A stretch of 64,000 bases of DNA from Eutreptiella sp. 'Long Island Sound 2002'. Lineage: Eukaryota; Euglenozoa; Euglenophyceae; Eutreptiales; Eutreptiaceae. The notes beneath the pieces are model-generated. The model was not told the origin of the DNA. It ran no database searches and saw nothing but the letters and a program-made list of their open reading frames with translations. The position numbers and the translations under genes were made by a program. Where the stretch lies: contig OZ038399.1 in NCBI GenBank assembly GCA_964036045.1, positions 24,856,221 through 24,920,220 of the forward strand. The letters run 5' to 3'. This document shows, in pieces, positions 46,922 to 56,669 of the stretch; the stretch's first letter is position 1, and every line of letters begins with the position of its first letter.

Positions 46922-47325
46922 CTAGAAGGAAAACAAAGTAATAAAAAAAAAACGAGAGAGAGAGCGAGAGAGCGAGAGAGAGAGAGACCACTAGCGCAAC
47001 ACATCCACTTTGCGTGACTGGAGGAGCAAACGCGTACCCCAGTTGCAGTGGATGAGCCCATTCACAACCATTGGTCCCAAACGGTTTCTTGGTCAAGTGC
47101 ATGATTAATCTCATCCAAGGTCCCACAATCCAAACGATCTAAATTGGCCGCTGTTCCCTACGTTGAATATTTTTGCCTCATTCTCTCAACCTCCGCTCTT
47201 GCTTGCTTGTTGTGCTTGGTTTGCACAAGCTGCAAAGACATTCATGTAGATAACAAATGTTTCTCCCCCGCATGCTAAGTACTTGTTGTTGTTAGTTGTA
47301 TATTTGGCAATTGTAAAAAGCTTAC
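46922..47325 (-). other. 5' UTR intron of aminotransferase copy 1
   Basis: On the minus strand the donor is CTCGG|GTAAGC at 47325 and the acceptor TTTTCCTTCTAG ends at 46922, eight bases before the ATG. A long (CT)n tract (46953-46988, interrupted) and a T-run form the polypyrimidine tract. The short frame upstream (MIPTVSG... ) runs into TGA after splicing, so the first exon is non-coding. Confidence 0.7.
46953..46988. repeat. (GA)n microsatellite in the 5' UTR intron, copy 1
   Basis: GA units interrupted by two GC steps. The tract is pure and longer in copies 2 and 3. Confidence 0.9.
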
Positions 47326-47438
47326 CCGAGAGTTGCCCGCTGAGACAGACAGCACGGACGATCATGAAGGTCCGAAAGAAGTGTGTGGTGATCCTCCCGG
47401 ACACTGTGGGGATCACACATCCGGTGCATTTGGTGTGC

Positions 47439-47447
47439 CCTTAAATA
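47439..47447 (-). promoter_or_regulatory. Possible TATA-like element of aminotransferase copy 1
   Basis: TATTTAAGG on the minus strand, about 110 bp upstream of the 5' UTR donor site. It is conserved in copy 2 and absent from copy 3. Inferred from position only. Confidence 0.3.
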
Positions 47448-48164
47448 CTCAGTTAGGGAGGGGCCATCAACAAAGCACATTCATCATGTGGCCTTTGTAT
47501 AACCCAGCCGTTCGATGGCAGCAGATGGTTGGAGTGGAGGGACATGGGTTTGTTTCAAGGGTCTTTAACAAATCAACAAAAGAATACTTCTATTGATCAC
47601 TGTGAAACAGGCTTGGCATAAAAATGCAGACAGGCAATCTATTTGCTCGATCGACTTCGGCCATGCAACCCATCACACAATGATTGATGAGATGATAGCT
47701 AAATTGGATACTAGCCCACATGCTGTCCTCAAATTGACAAAGATCAGCTTTATACCCCACCCATGCCCGTCCTTGACTTGCGCTGATGCAACGTGCTAAT
47801 GCAATCAACTTGCTCCCCTTGCATGCATTCAAGGAGGATCATCCACATCATGCAAGCATGTGTGTCACATTGTGCACACATATGCAACACATGCCGAAGA
47901 AAAAATAGTCCCGTGCAGGCCTCGGGTCGTGGTGGAAATGCATCTTTTATTGGGGGAATATTCCTTACCACACAACATGATGGAAGCGCAGTGTGACACC
48001 GAGATTTGTGCCGCGCATTATGCAATAGAGACCAAGAGCACGGCAGCCCAAACATTTGAGGCAGTGGTTGGTATGGTGCAAGGGGGGCCATTTGACTGCA
48101 TTGGATGGGCAACTGTGATTTGCAAAAACATTGCATGCTTTTGCAGAGCCATAGCGAACCCCTC

Positions 48165-48338
48165 TAGGGGCCCAAAGGCATTTCTTTGGTCGCGCATAAC
48201 TGTCGGGGTTCATGCATGCCGGGGGGGGGGGGGGGGGTTGTGTTGGGTTGGGACAGGGCCTCACACAGGCACAAAGGCACTTCTTCGGTTGAACATAACT
48301 GCTGGGTTTCTTGCAGAGGGGGGGGGGGGGGCACTGCA
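48165..48338. repeat. ~105-bp tandem duplication, each copy ending in a G-run
   Basis: CAAAGGCATTTCTTTGGTCG ... AACTGTCGGGGTTCATGC, then a G-run of about 18, is followed by CAAAGGCACTTCTTCGGTTG ... AACTGCTGGGTTTCTTGC and a G-run of about 14. Unit 2 of the array keeps only the first of these. Confidence 0.75.
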
Positions 48339-49579
48339 TTGTTCGTGGATACCTTCCTAGCGTGGCCTCCATAAGTGTACTCCACTGCAATGAGATCGGT
48401 TTTGAAAGCCTCAAAAAATGTTTTCCAGCAATTCAAACATGCACAGCCCAAAGCGCCTGCCAATGCCCAAAACCCACCAATGGAACCATCTTGCAGTACA
48501 CTGTGTATGGTGTGCTGCTTCAGGCTGAAAACGGTCTCCATCCCTGCCCAAGGTAGCTCAAAAGCCGAGTGCCCTTGGTCGCCTTGTACAGAATTGTGCC
48601 CTGCTCAGTCGAATTGCCCACGCTGTTGGCGCCCCCCCTCAATCCCTTCCCTCTTGCTGCCGTTGCGTTCCTCAATGTTGTTTGGCACCAACACCAACCG
48701 GCGGTTCTCTCCAGGGGCACCTCGGCTGCTCTATGGGCAAGGGGACTTCGGACTAGAGTTTGCAAGCACACACACATGGATTTGGGAGTCCTAGGCCTTT
48801 GCACTAAACAAGCTAGCTGGGTGGCGGGATTCAAGGCAAAACAATGATACCACTGCTGCGATCCGGTACCGCTACTTGCGGCATAGCGTTCATATGTGTG
48901 CGGTCCCTGGGCCCAAGGCAACGAGGAGACCGTCTCAGCATTCAGAGACATTCAAACAGACATATATTATGCCTTCCCGACATGTGGAAACAAGGCACAC
49001 AAATCAACACCCTTTCGTGACGGTTGCGATTTACACCAACCATGGTTGCAATCAATACACACCCAATGCCCTCATGTGGAAGCACAATTGGTGTGCTAAT
49101 GGCTTGTTTTTGGTAGTATACATGAACATTAGAGGTAAACATCCGTCGACGATTGCAGCCCATGTATTGTTGGTAGACCGAAAGGAAAATCCTTAGCAAA
49201 TATTGTGTGCACATTTGGTGCCTTGTAGTGTCCTTCACCATGTGCTAAATCAACATAAAAGACACACGCCACTCCAAAGGGAGCACACTAACACCAGGCA
49301 AGGCAGAAGTGCCAATGCTACCTGACAATCTCATGTGCACAAGTGCTCTGGCGGTAAGCTTGTTCATCACACATGACAAAAATGCCTCACGCCAAGCACA
49401 ACCTGCAGCACTGTCCAATTGTCCAAAGGCGAGCATCTAACCCCTCATCAGACAAAGCTGCATCTCTGCAGCCCGTGCCAGTGCTAGTCTTAGAGTCTCC
49501 TGCTTGTTCCCTTTGCTGTGTTCCAACGCCCCAATGTTTGTCCAATACGCACAGCCAGCTACGGACACAAGATATGGGT

Positions 49580-51190
49580 CTACGCGGTCACAGATGTGAT
49601 AGCATCCTTCATGGCGTCAGCCAAATACTTCACCTTCGGACCGTTGAGCCCAGCCATGCTGATGCGCCCATCCTTCGTCAAATAAATATGGTGCTTGGAG
49701 GTCAAGTGCTCAACTTGCCCTGGCTTCAATCCTGTGAACGTGAACATTCCAATCTGGTTGATGACGTGGTCCCACGTTCCCGGACAGCCGTTGGCCAATA
49801 GCGCAGCATGCAACTCCTTACGCATGTTGATGATCCGGTCCGCCATAATCTTCACTTCCGCTTTCCATGCCGTCAATCTTGCGGGATCATTCAATATCAA
49901 AGCCGCAATGCGTGCCCCGTGGGCGGGTGGGCTTGAATACATGGTCCGGATAAGAATCTTGATTTGACTCTTCAACCGATCTGCACTATCCTTGTCCACA
50001 CAAATTGTGGTGAAAGTCCCAGTGCGCTCGCCGTAGAGACCTGCCGAGCAAAATGATATGGGCAACACCAAGCGATGACAAATGCCGCCCCCCTCCCCGT
50101 GCTTTTGTTTGAAATGCTACTACACACCCGTAGCTTTGCAGATGGTACTTTTGCTATGCTTTGGAGGGATGCAAGAGGGAAAGAGGGCACAAACAATCCC
50201 ACTCAACATATCGTTAGAGTCCTACTTTCTGCGCAATTGGGTATCTCGTTGCCACCAATGTGTATGTCCGCAATCAATTACAGCTACACAGTGTTGTGGA
50301 TGGAACCACATTTAGCCATTCACCCACTTTACCCTCCTTCCTCTCACCGCTGCATATGTACCCTTTACTACCGGGGGCAAGTCACATATTCGTGCATGAA
50401 CAAGCAAGTCCGCAATGCACATACCCATGTTCTTTGCAAATGATTGAATGAGCATCATCTCCACACCCAAGGAGGCAAAATACCGGCAAGCCCAAGCATC
50501 CTTGTCAAAGTCCCCAGAGGCAAAGCCCTGGTAGGCGGAATCCATCATCGGGAATAGCCCCTTCTCCTTGATGGCGTCTGCAATCGCTTTCCATTGCTCC
50601 TCCGTAGGATCCACACCAGTGGGGTTGTGTGCACAGGCATGTAGAAGCACCACAGAGCCGCTGGGCATGGCCTTCAGGTCTTCCATCATCCCCTCAAAAT
50701 CCAGCCCACATGTCGCTGGCTTGTAGTATCGGTACTGCTTCACCTCTACGCCTTGTTGAGGGAAGATGGCCTTGTGGTTGCCCCACGTTGGGTTTGGAAT
50801 GTAGATCGCTTTACCCTTCATGTAGTTGCCAATGACGGCCGCTGCAAGTCGCAAACCGCCGGTTCCCGAAAGGCATTGCACAATGCATGCACGACCCTCT
50901 TTGATGGGGGCAGAGTCCTCCCCAAGCATCAATTTCACAGAAGCATTGTAGAACTCCGGAATACCGTCGATGGGAAGATACTCCTTGTTGATCTTGCCAG
51001 CCTCCTGCTGCTTCAAAAGCTCGGCCTCTGCGTCCTTGACCGTTGGTAGGACCCAAGGCTGCCCTTCTTCGGAACGGTAGGCTCCAACACCAAGGTTCAA
51101 TTTGTCTGGTGAAGTATCAGCTCTCCAAGCCTGAGTAACCCCAAGAATGGGGTCGGGCGGGGCCATGGCAACACTAGCGAACAAAGACAT
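49580..51190 (-). CDS. Aspartate aminotransferase, copy 2
   Basis: Coding exons 51190-50425 and 50040-49580, same structure as copy 1. The only visible protein change is V206A (IADAIKEKG). All active-site residues (W136, N189, D217, Y220, K253, R261, R381) are retained. The 5' UTR donor (51608) and TATA-like element (51722-51730) are present, so this copy should be expressible. Confidence 0.95.
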
Positions 51191-51198
51191 CTTTCAAT

Positions 51199-51227
51199 CT
51201 AGAAGGAAAACAAAGTAATAAAAAAAA

Positions 51228-51272
<45 letters not shown>

Positions 51273-51608
51273 ACTAGCGCAACACATCCACTTTGCGTGA
51301 CTGGAGGAGCAAACGCGTACCCCAGTTGCAGTGGATGAGCCCATTCACAACCATTGGTCCCAAACGGTTTCTTGGTCAAGTGCATGATTATTCTCATCCA
51401 AGGTCCCACAATCCAAACCATCTAAATTGGCCGCTGTTCCCTACGTTGAATATTTTTGCCTCATTCTCTCAACCTCCGCTCTTGCTTGCTTGTTGTGCTT
51501 GGTTTGCACAAGCTGCAAAGACATTCATGTAGATAACAAATGTTTCTCCCCCGCATGCTAAGTACTTGTTGTTGTTAGTTGTATATTTGGCAATTGTAAA
51601 AAGCTTAC
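51199..51608 (-). other. 5' UTR intron of aminotransferase copy 2
   Basis: Same splice sites as copy 1. It is 6 bp longer because the GA tract (51230-51270) is longer and uninterrupted. Confidence 0.7.
51230..51270. repeat. (GA)n microsatellite in the 5' UTR intron, copy 2
   Basis: About 20 uninterrupted GA units next to an A-run. Confidence 0.92.
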
Positions 51609-51721
51609 CCGAGAGTTGCCCGCTGAGACAGACAGCACGGACGATCATGAAGGTCCGAAAGAAGTGTGTGGTGATCCTCCCGGACACTGTGGGGATCACA
51701 CATCCGGTGCATTTGGTGTGC

Positions 51722-51730
51722 CCTTAAATA
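51722..51730 (-). promoter_or_regulatory. Possible TATA-like element of aminotransferase copy 2
   Basis: Same TATTTAAGG element and context as copy 1. Confidence 0.3.
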
Positions 51731-52548
51731 CTCAGTTAGGGAGGGGCCATCAACAAAGCACATTCATCATGTGGCCTTTGTATAACCCAGCCGTTCGATG
51801 GCAGCAGATGGTTGGAGTGGAGGGACATGGGTTTGTTTCAAGGGTCTTTAACAAATCAACAAAAGAATACTTCTATAGATGATTGTGAAACAGGCTTGGC
51901 ATAAAAATGCAGACAGGCAATCTATTTGCTCGATCGACTTCGGCCATGCAACCCATCACACAATGATTGATGAGATGACAGCTAAATTGGATACTAGCCC
52001 ACATGCTGTCCTCAAATTGACAAAGATCAGCTTTATACCCCACCCATGCCCGTCCTTGACTTGCGCTGATGCAACGTGCTAATGCAATCAACTTGCTCCC
52101 CTTGCATGCATTCAAGGAGGATCATCCACATCATGCAAGCATGTGTGTCACATTGTGCACACATATGCAGCACATGCCGAAGAAAAAATGGTCCCGTGCA
52201 GGCCTCGGGTCGTGGTGGAAATGCATCTTTTATTGGGGGAATATTCCTTACCACACAACATGATGGAAGCGCAGTGTGACACCGAGATTTGTGCCGCGCA
52301 TTATGCAATAGAGACCAAGAGCAAGGCAGCCCAAACATTTGAGGCAGTGGTTGGTATGGTGCAAGGGGGGCCATTTGACTGCATTGGATGGGCAACTGTG
52401 ATTTGCAAAAACATTGCATGCTTTTGCAGAGCCATAGCGAACCCCTCTAGGGGCCCAAAGGCATTTCTTTGGTCGCGCATAACTGTCGGGGTTCATGCAT
52501 GCCGGGGGGGGGGGGGGTTGTGTTGGGTTGGGACAGGGCCTCACACAG

Positions 52549-53250
52549 GCGGGGATTGGAGGCCAGCACGTCCTTCCCTACACGGCAACGGTCCCAGATT
52601 TTGGGTGTCCGGTTCCAAGGCCGAGCGGACTAGGACAACCCCCATGGACCACACCGCGGCGCAGGTGAGCGGGAGATGTTGTCATGGTGCAGGTGTGTGT
52701 GGGCGGGCGCGCTCAGGGAACGGGAGCGTACTGCAGGCACGTCGGGTCACACAATGATATTGCGCCTCACCCAGCTGACAGGCAACCCCCTCCGTTCACA
52801 TCTGGGGTGTAGCCTGTAGTTTTGCGCGTGCCCCCAAACACACCTCTCTCATGGGCGCCGAATTCTTTCAACAAAATGTTTGTGTTTTTTTGTTTGTTTT
52901 TACTTTATGTAGCCTGTTTGTGATTGTTTGTCTTTTCCGTATGTTTCCGATTATTTTCCTAGCGCATACAAATCATACCACAACCAGACCCTGACGAGTT
53001 GAAGGACGCAGAGGTGGTGTCTATGCACAAGCAGGTGTGGGTAGGCATCGGGCTGTTAAGCCGCAAGAGACCGGTGTGAAGCGAGTCATGGATAGAGTGG
53101 ACACGGGCCTCATCACCACATGGCCGGGCCAGCAAGGAGTAATTGCCACCAGTGGGGCACTCCAGGGCTTGGATAGAGCCATAGTGGGTGTCATGCAGTC
53201 TGAATGGCCGCATGAGTGCCGGCAATACTATAGTGGGTGCTGCCGGATGG
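52549..53250. other. Unit-2-specific insertion or replacement
   Basis: This sequence replaces the second half of the G-run duplication seen in unit 1. No gene, terminal repeat or target-site duplication is evident. It contains a T/G-rich stretch (52880-52940). Confidence 0.5.
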
Positions 53251-54524
53251 GGGGGGGGGGGCATTGTGCGTGGACAACCTCCTAGCGTGGTGTCCATAAA
53301 TGTACTCCACTCCAATGAGATCAGTTTTGAAATCCTCAAAAAATGTTCTCCGGCAATTAAAACATGGAGCATACATCCACTTAGCCCGAAGCTCCTGCCA
53401 ATGCCCAAAGCCCACCAATTGAACCATCTTGTAGTTGTGTATGGTGTGTTCTAGTTGGTTGGTTAGCTGAAAACAAGCTCCATTGCTGCCCAACATAGCT
53501 CGAAACCAAAAGCCGCCTTGTACGAATTTGTGCCCTGCTCAGTCGAAGAGTCATTTACTCATTGATTTAGTCCACGCTGTTGTTGTCGCACTTGATTCCA
53601 TCCCTCGTGAGTTGCGTTCCTCCGTTTTCTTTAGCACCAACACAACCTATTGGTCCTCTCAAGGGGCATCTCGGCTACTCTATGGGCAAGGGGACTTCAG
53701 ACTAGGATTGCAAGCACACACGGATTTGGGAGTCCTAGGCCTTTGCACTAAACAAGCTAGCTGGGTGGCGGGATTCAAGGCAAAACAATGATACCACTGC
53801 TCCGATCCGGTACCGCTTACTTGCGGCATAGCGTTCATATGTGTGCGGTCCCTGGGCCCAAGGCAACGAGGAGACCGTCTCAGCATTCAGAGACATTCAA
53901 ACAGACATATATTATGCCTTCCCGACATGTGGAAACAAGGCACACAAATCAACACCCTTTCGTGACGGTTGCGATTTACACCAACCATGGTTGCAATCAA
54001 TACACACCCAATGCCCTCATGTGGAAGCACAATTGGTGTGCTAATGGCCTGTTTTTGGTAGTATACATGAACAGTAGAGGTAAACATCCGTCGACGATTG
54101 CAGCCCATGTATTGTTGGTAGACCTAAAGGAAAATCCTTAGCAAATATTGTGTGCACATTTGGTGCCTTGTAGTGTCCTTCACCATGTGCTAAATCAACA
54201 TAAAAGACACACGCCACTCCAAAGGGAGCACACTAACACCAGGCAAGGCAGAAGTGCCAATGCTACCTGACAATCTCATGTGCACAAGTGCTCTGGCGGT
54301 AAGCTTGTTCATCACACATGACAAAAATGCCTCACGCCAAGCACAACCTGCAGCACGGTCGGATTGTCCAAAGGCGAGCATCTAACCCCTCATCAGACAA
54401 AGCTGCATCTCTGCAGCCCGTGCCAGTGCTAGTCTTAGAGTCTCCTGCTTGTTCCCTTTGCTGTGTTCCAACGCCCCAATGTTTGTCCAATACGCACAGC
54501 CAGCTACGGACACAAGATATGGGT

Positions 54525-56135
54525 CTACGCGGTCACAGATGTGATAGCATCCTTCATGGCGTCAGCCAAATACTTCACCTTCGGACCGTTGAGCCCAGCC
54601 ATGCTGATGCGCCCATCCTTCGTCAAATAAATATGGTGCTTGGAGGTCAAGTGCTCAACTTGCCCTGGCTTCAATCCTGTGAACGTGAACATTCCAATCT
54701 GGTTGATGACGTGGTCCCACGTTCCCGGACAGCCGTTGGCCAATAGCGCAGCATGCAACTCCTTACGCATGTTGATGATCCGGTCCGCCATAATCTTCAC
54801 TTCCGCTTTCCATGCCGTCAATCTTGCGGGATCATTCAATATCAAAGCCGCAATGCGTGCCCCGTGGGCGGGTGGGCTTGAATACATGGTCCGGATAAGA
54901 ATCTTGATTTGACTCTTCAACCGATCTGCACTATCCTTGTCCACACAAATTGTGGTGAAAGTCCCAGTGCGCTCGCCGTAGAGACCTGCCGAGCAAAATG
55001 ATATGGGCAACACCAAGCGATGACAAATGCCGCCCCCCTCCCCGTGCTTTTGTTTGAAATGCTACTACACACCCGTAGCTTTGCAGATGGTACTTTTGCT
55101 ATGCTTTGGAGGGATGCAAGAGGGAAAGAGGGCACAAACAATCCCACTCAACATATCGTTAGAGTCCTACTTTCTGCGCAATTGGGTATCTCGTTGCCAC
55201 CAATGTGTATGTCCGCAATCAATTACAGCTACACAGTGTTGTGGATGGAACCACATTTAGCCATTCACCCACTTTACCCTCCTTCCTCTCACCGCTGCAT
55301 ATGTACCCTTTACTACCGGGGGCAAGTCACATATTCGTGCATGAACAAGCAAGTCCGCAATGCACATACCCATGTTCTTTGCAAATGATTGAATGAGCAT
55401 CATCTCCACACCCAAGGAGGCAAAATACCGGCAAGCCCAAGCATCCTTGTCAAAGTCCCCAGAGGCAAAGCCCTGGTAGGCGGAATCCATCATCGGGAAT
55501 AGCCCCTTCTCCTTGATGACGTCTGCAATCGCTTTCCATTGCTCCTCCGTAGGATCCACACCAGTGGGGTTGTGTGCACAGGCATGTAGAAGCACCACAG
55601 AGCCGCTGGGCATGGCCTTCAGGTCTTCCATCATCCCCTCAAAATCCAGCCCACATGTCTCTGGCTTGTAGTATCGGTACTGCTTCACCTCTACGCCTTG
55701 TTGAGGGAAGATGGCCTTGTGGTTGCCCCACGTTGGGTTTGGAATGTAGATCGCTTTACCCTTCATGTAGTTGCCAATGACGGCCGCTGCAAGTCGCAAA
55801 CCGCCGGTTCCCGAAAGGCATTGCACAATGCATGCACGACCCTCTTTGATGGGGGCAGAGTCCTCCCCAAGCATCAATTTCACAGAAGCATTGTAGAACT
55901 CCGGAATACCGTCGATGGGAAGATACTCCTTGTTGATCTTGCCAGCCTCCTGCTGCTTCAAAAGCTCGGCCTCTGCGTCCTTGACCGTTGGTAGGACCCA
56001 AGGCTGCCCTTCTTCGGAACGGTAGGCTCCAACACCAAGGTTCAATTTGTCTGGTGAAGTATCAGCTCTCCAAGCCTGAGTAACCCCAAGAATGGGGTCG
56101 GGCGGGGCCATGGCAACACTAGCGAACAAAGACAT
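54525..56135 (-). CDS. Aspartate aminotransferase, copy 3
   Basis: Coding exons 56135-55370 and 54985-54525. The one visible protein change is A159E (YYKPETCG). The catalytic residues are intact and the frame is open. The acceptor and GA tract of the 5' UTR intron remain, but the matching donor exon and TATA-like element are gone, so expression would need another promoter or the gene may be silent despite its intact coding sequence. Confidence 0.93.
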
Positions 56136-56164
56136 CTTTCAATCTAGAAGGAAAACAAAGTAAT

Positions 56165-56171
<7 letters not shown>

Positions 56172-56216
<45 letters not shown>
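56172..56216. repeat. (GA)n microsatellite, copy 3
   Basis: About 22 uninterrupted GA units. The neighbouring A-run is shorter than in copies 1 and 2. Confidence 0.92.
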
Positions 56217-56218
<2 letters not shown>

Positions 56219-56310
56219 ACTAGCGCAACACATCCACTTTGCGTGACTGGAGGAGTTGCAGTGGATGAGCCCATTCACAACCATTGGTCCCAATTGGTTT
56301 CTTGGTCAAA

Positions 56311-56340
56311 TGCTAGCGAACAAAGACACCTTTGAACCCG
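56311..56340 (-). pseudogene. Relic of a fourth aminotransferase 5' end
   Basis: On the minus strand TTCAAAGGTGTCTTTGTTCG and then CTAGC repeats the start-codon region of the gene (ATTGAAAGATGTCTTTG...) with ATG changed to GTG. Only about 30 bp are recognisable, directly at the break of unit 3. Confidence 0.55.
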
Positions 56341-56665
56341 GAAAGAAAGAAAGTTGGTTTCTTTCTCTTTGTTGGTGTATTATTCCACCTGTGAAGCAAA
56401 TCGATGGCTGAGTCATGGGAAGGTCAATGGATGTCCTTTGCAGCCTATAGGCTTTCCGGATGGGTATGTTTGGAGCCGCAACAAATAGACCAAGCGTTAA
56501 GCTCGAAATCGCAATGTTCGTGGGCCAATTAGGATGGGGTGGTCACCATATGCCGCTATGCAGCGTTCTCCGTGGCATTCACCCACCGATCCCTCACCAT
56601 GAATCGCCCGTGGCACAAGTTAGAATGAACTCTCTACAACCGGGAAAGCTGCCGGAAGTGCACCA
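56341..56665. other. Unique sequence between the gene array and the satellite
   Basis: About 325 bp without repeats or a recognisable gene. Confidence 0.5.
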
Positions 56666-56669
56666 TGAC

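Larger units (their letters stand above)
44479..48757. repeat. Aspartate aminotransferase tandem unit 1
   Basis: Direct repeat unit offset by 4277 bp from unit 2. It begins at AGTTTGCAAGCACACACAC (gene 3' side) and includes 0.8 kb beyond the stop codon, the gene, its 5' UTR exon, promoter region and about 1.3 kb more. The left border is abrupt: sequence before 44479 is unrelated to that before units 2 and 3. Confidence 0.9.
48758..53701. repeat. Aspartate aminotransferase tandem unit 2
   Basis: It is nearly identical to unit 1 up to about 52549, where homology stops inside CACACAGGC. About 700 bp of unrelated sequence follow (52549-53250). From about 53262 to 53701 the sequence again matches 48330-48757 but with clearly more differences than the gene body. 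Confidence 0.9.
53702..56310. repeat. Aspartate aminotransferase tandem unit 3 (truncated)
   Basis: It matches units 1 and 2 from ATTGCAAGCACACACGG to TGGTTTCTTGGTCAA, then stops. The upstream part that carries the 5' UTR exon and promoter in the other units is missing. A 15-bp deletion removes CAAACGCGTACCCCA near 56255. Confidence 0.9.

Noticed and set aside
47186-47416. Upstream coding exon adding a targeting peptide to the aminotransferase
   Set aside because: After splicing at the visible donor and acceptor its frame reaches TGA immediately before the ATG, so it is 5' UTR.
47860-48360. Possible RNase H or retroelement remnant in the aminotransferase spacer
   Set aside because: A short EAQCD-like match is too weak. 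The frame is conserved between units only because the whole unit is duplicated.
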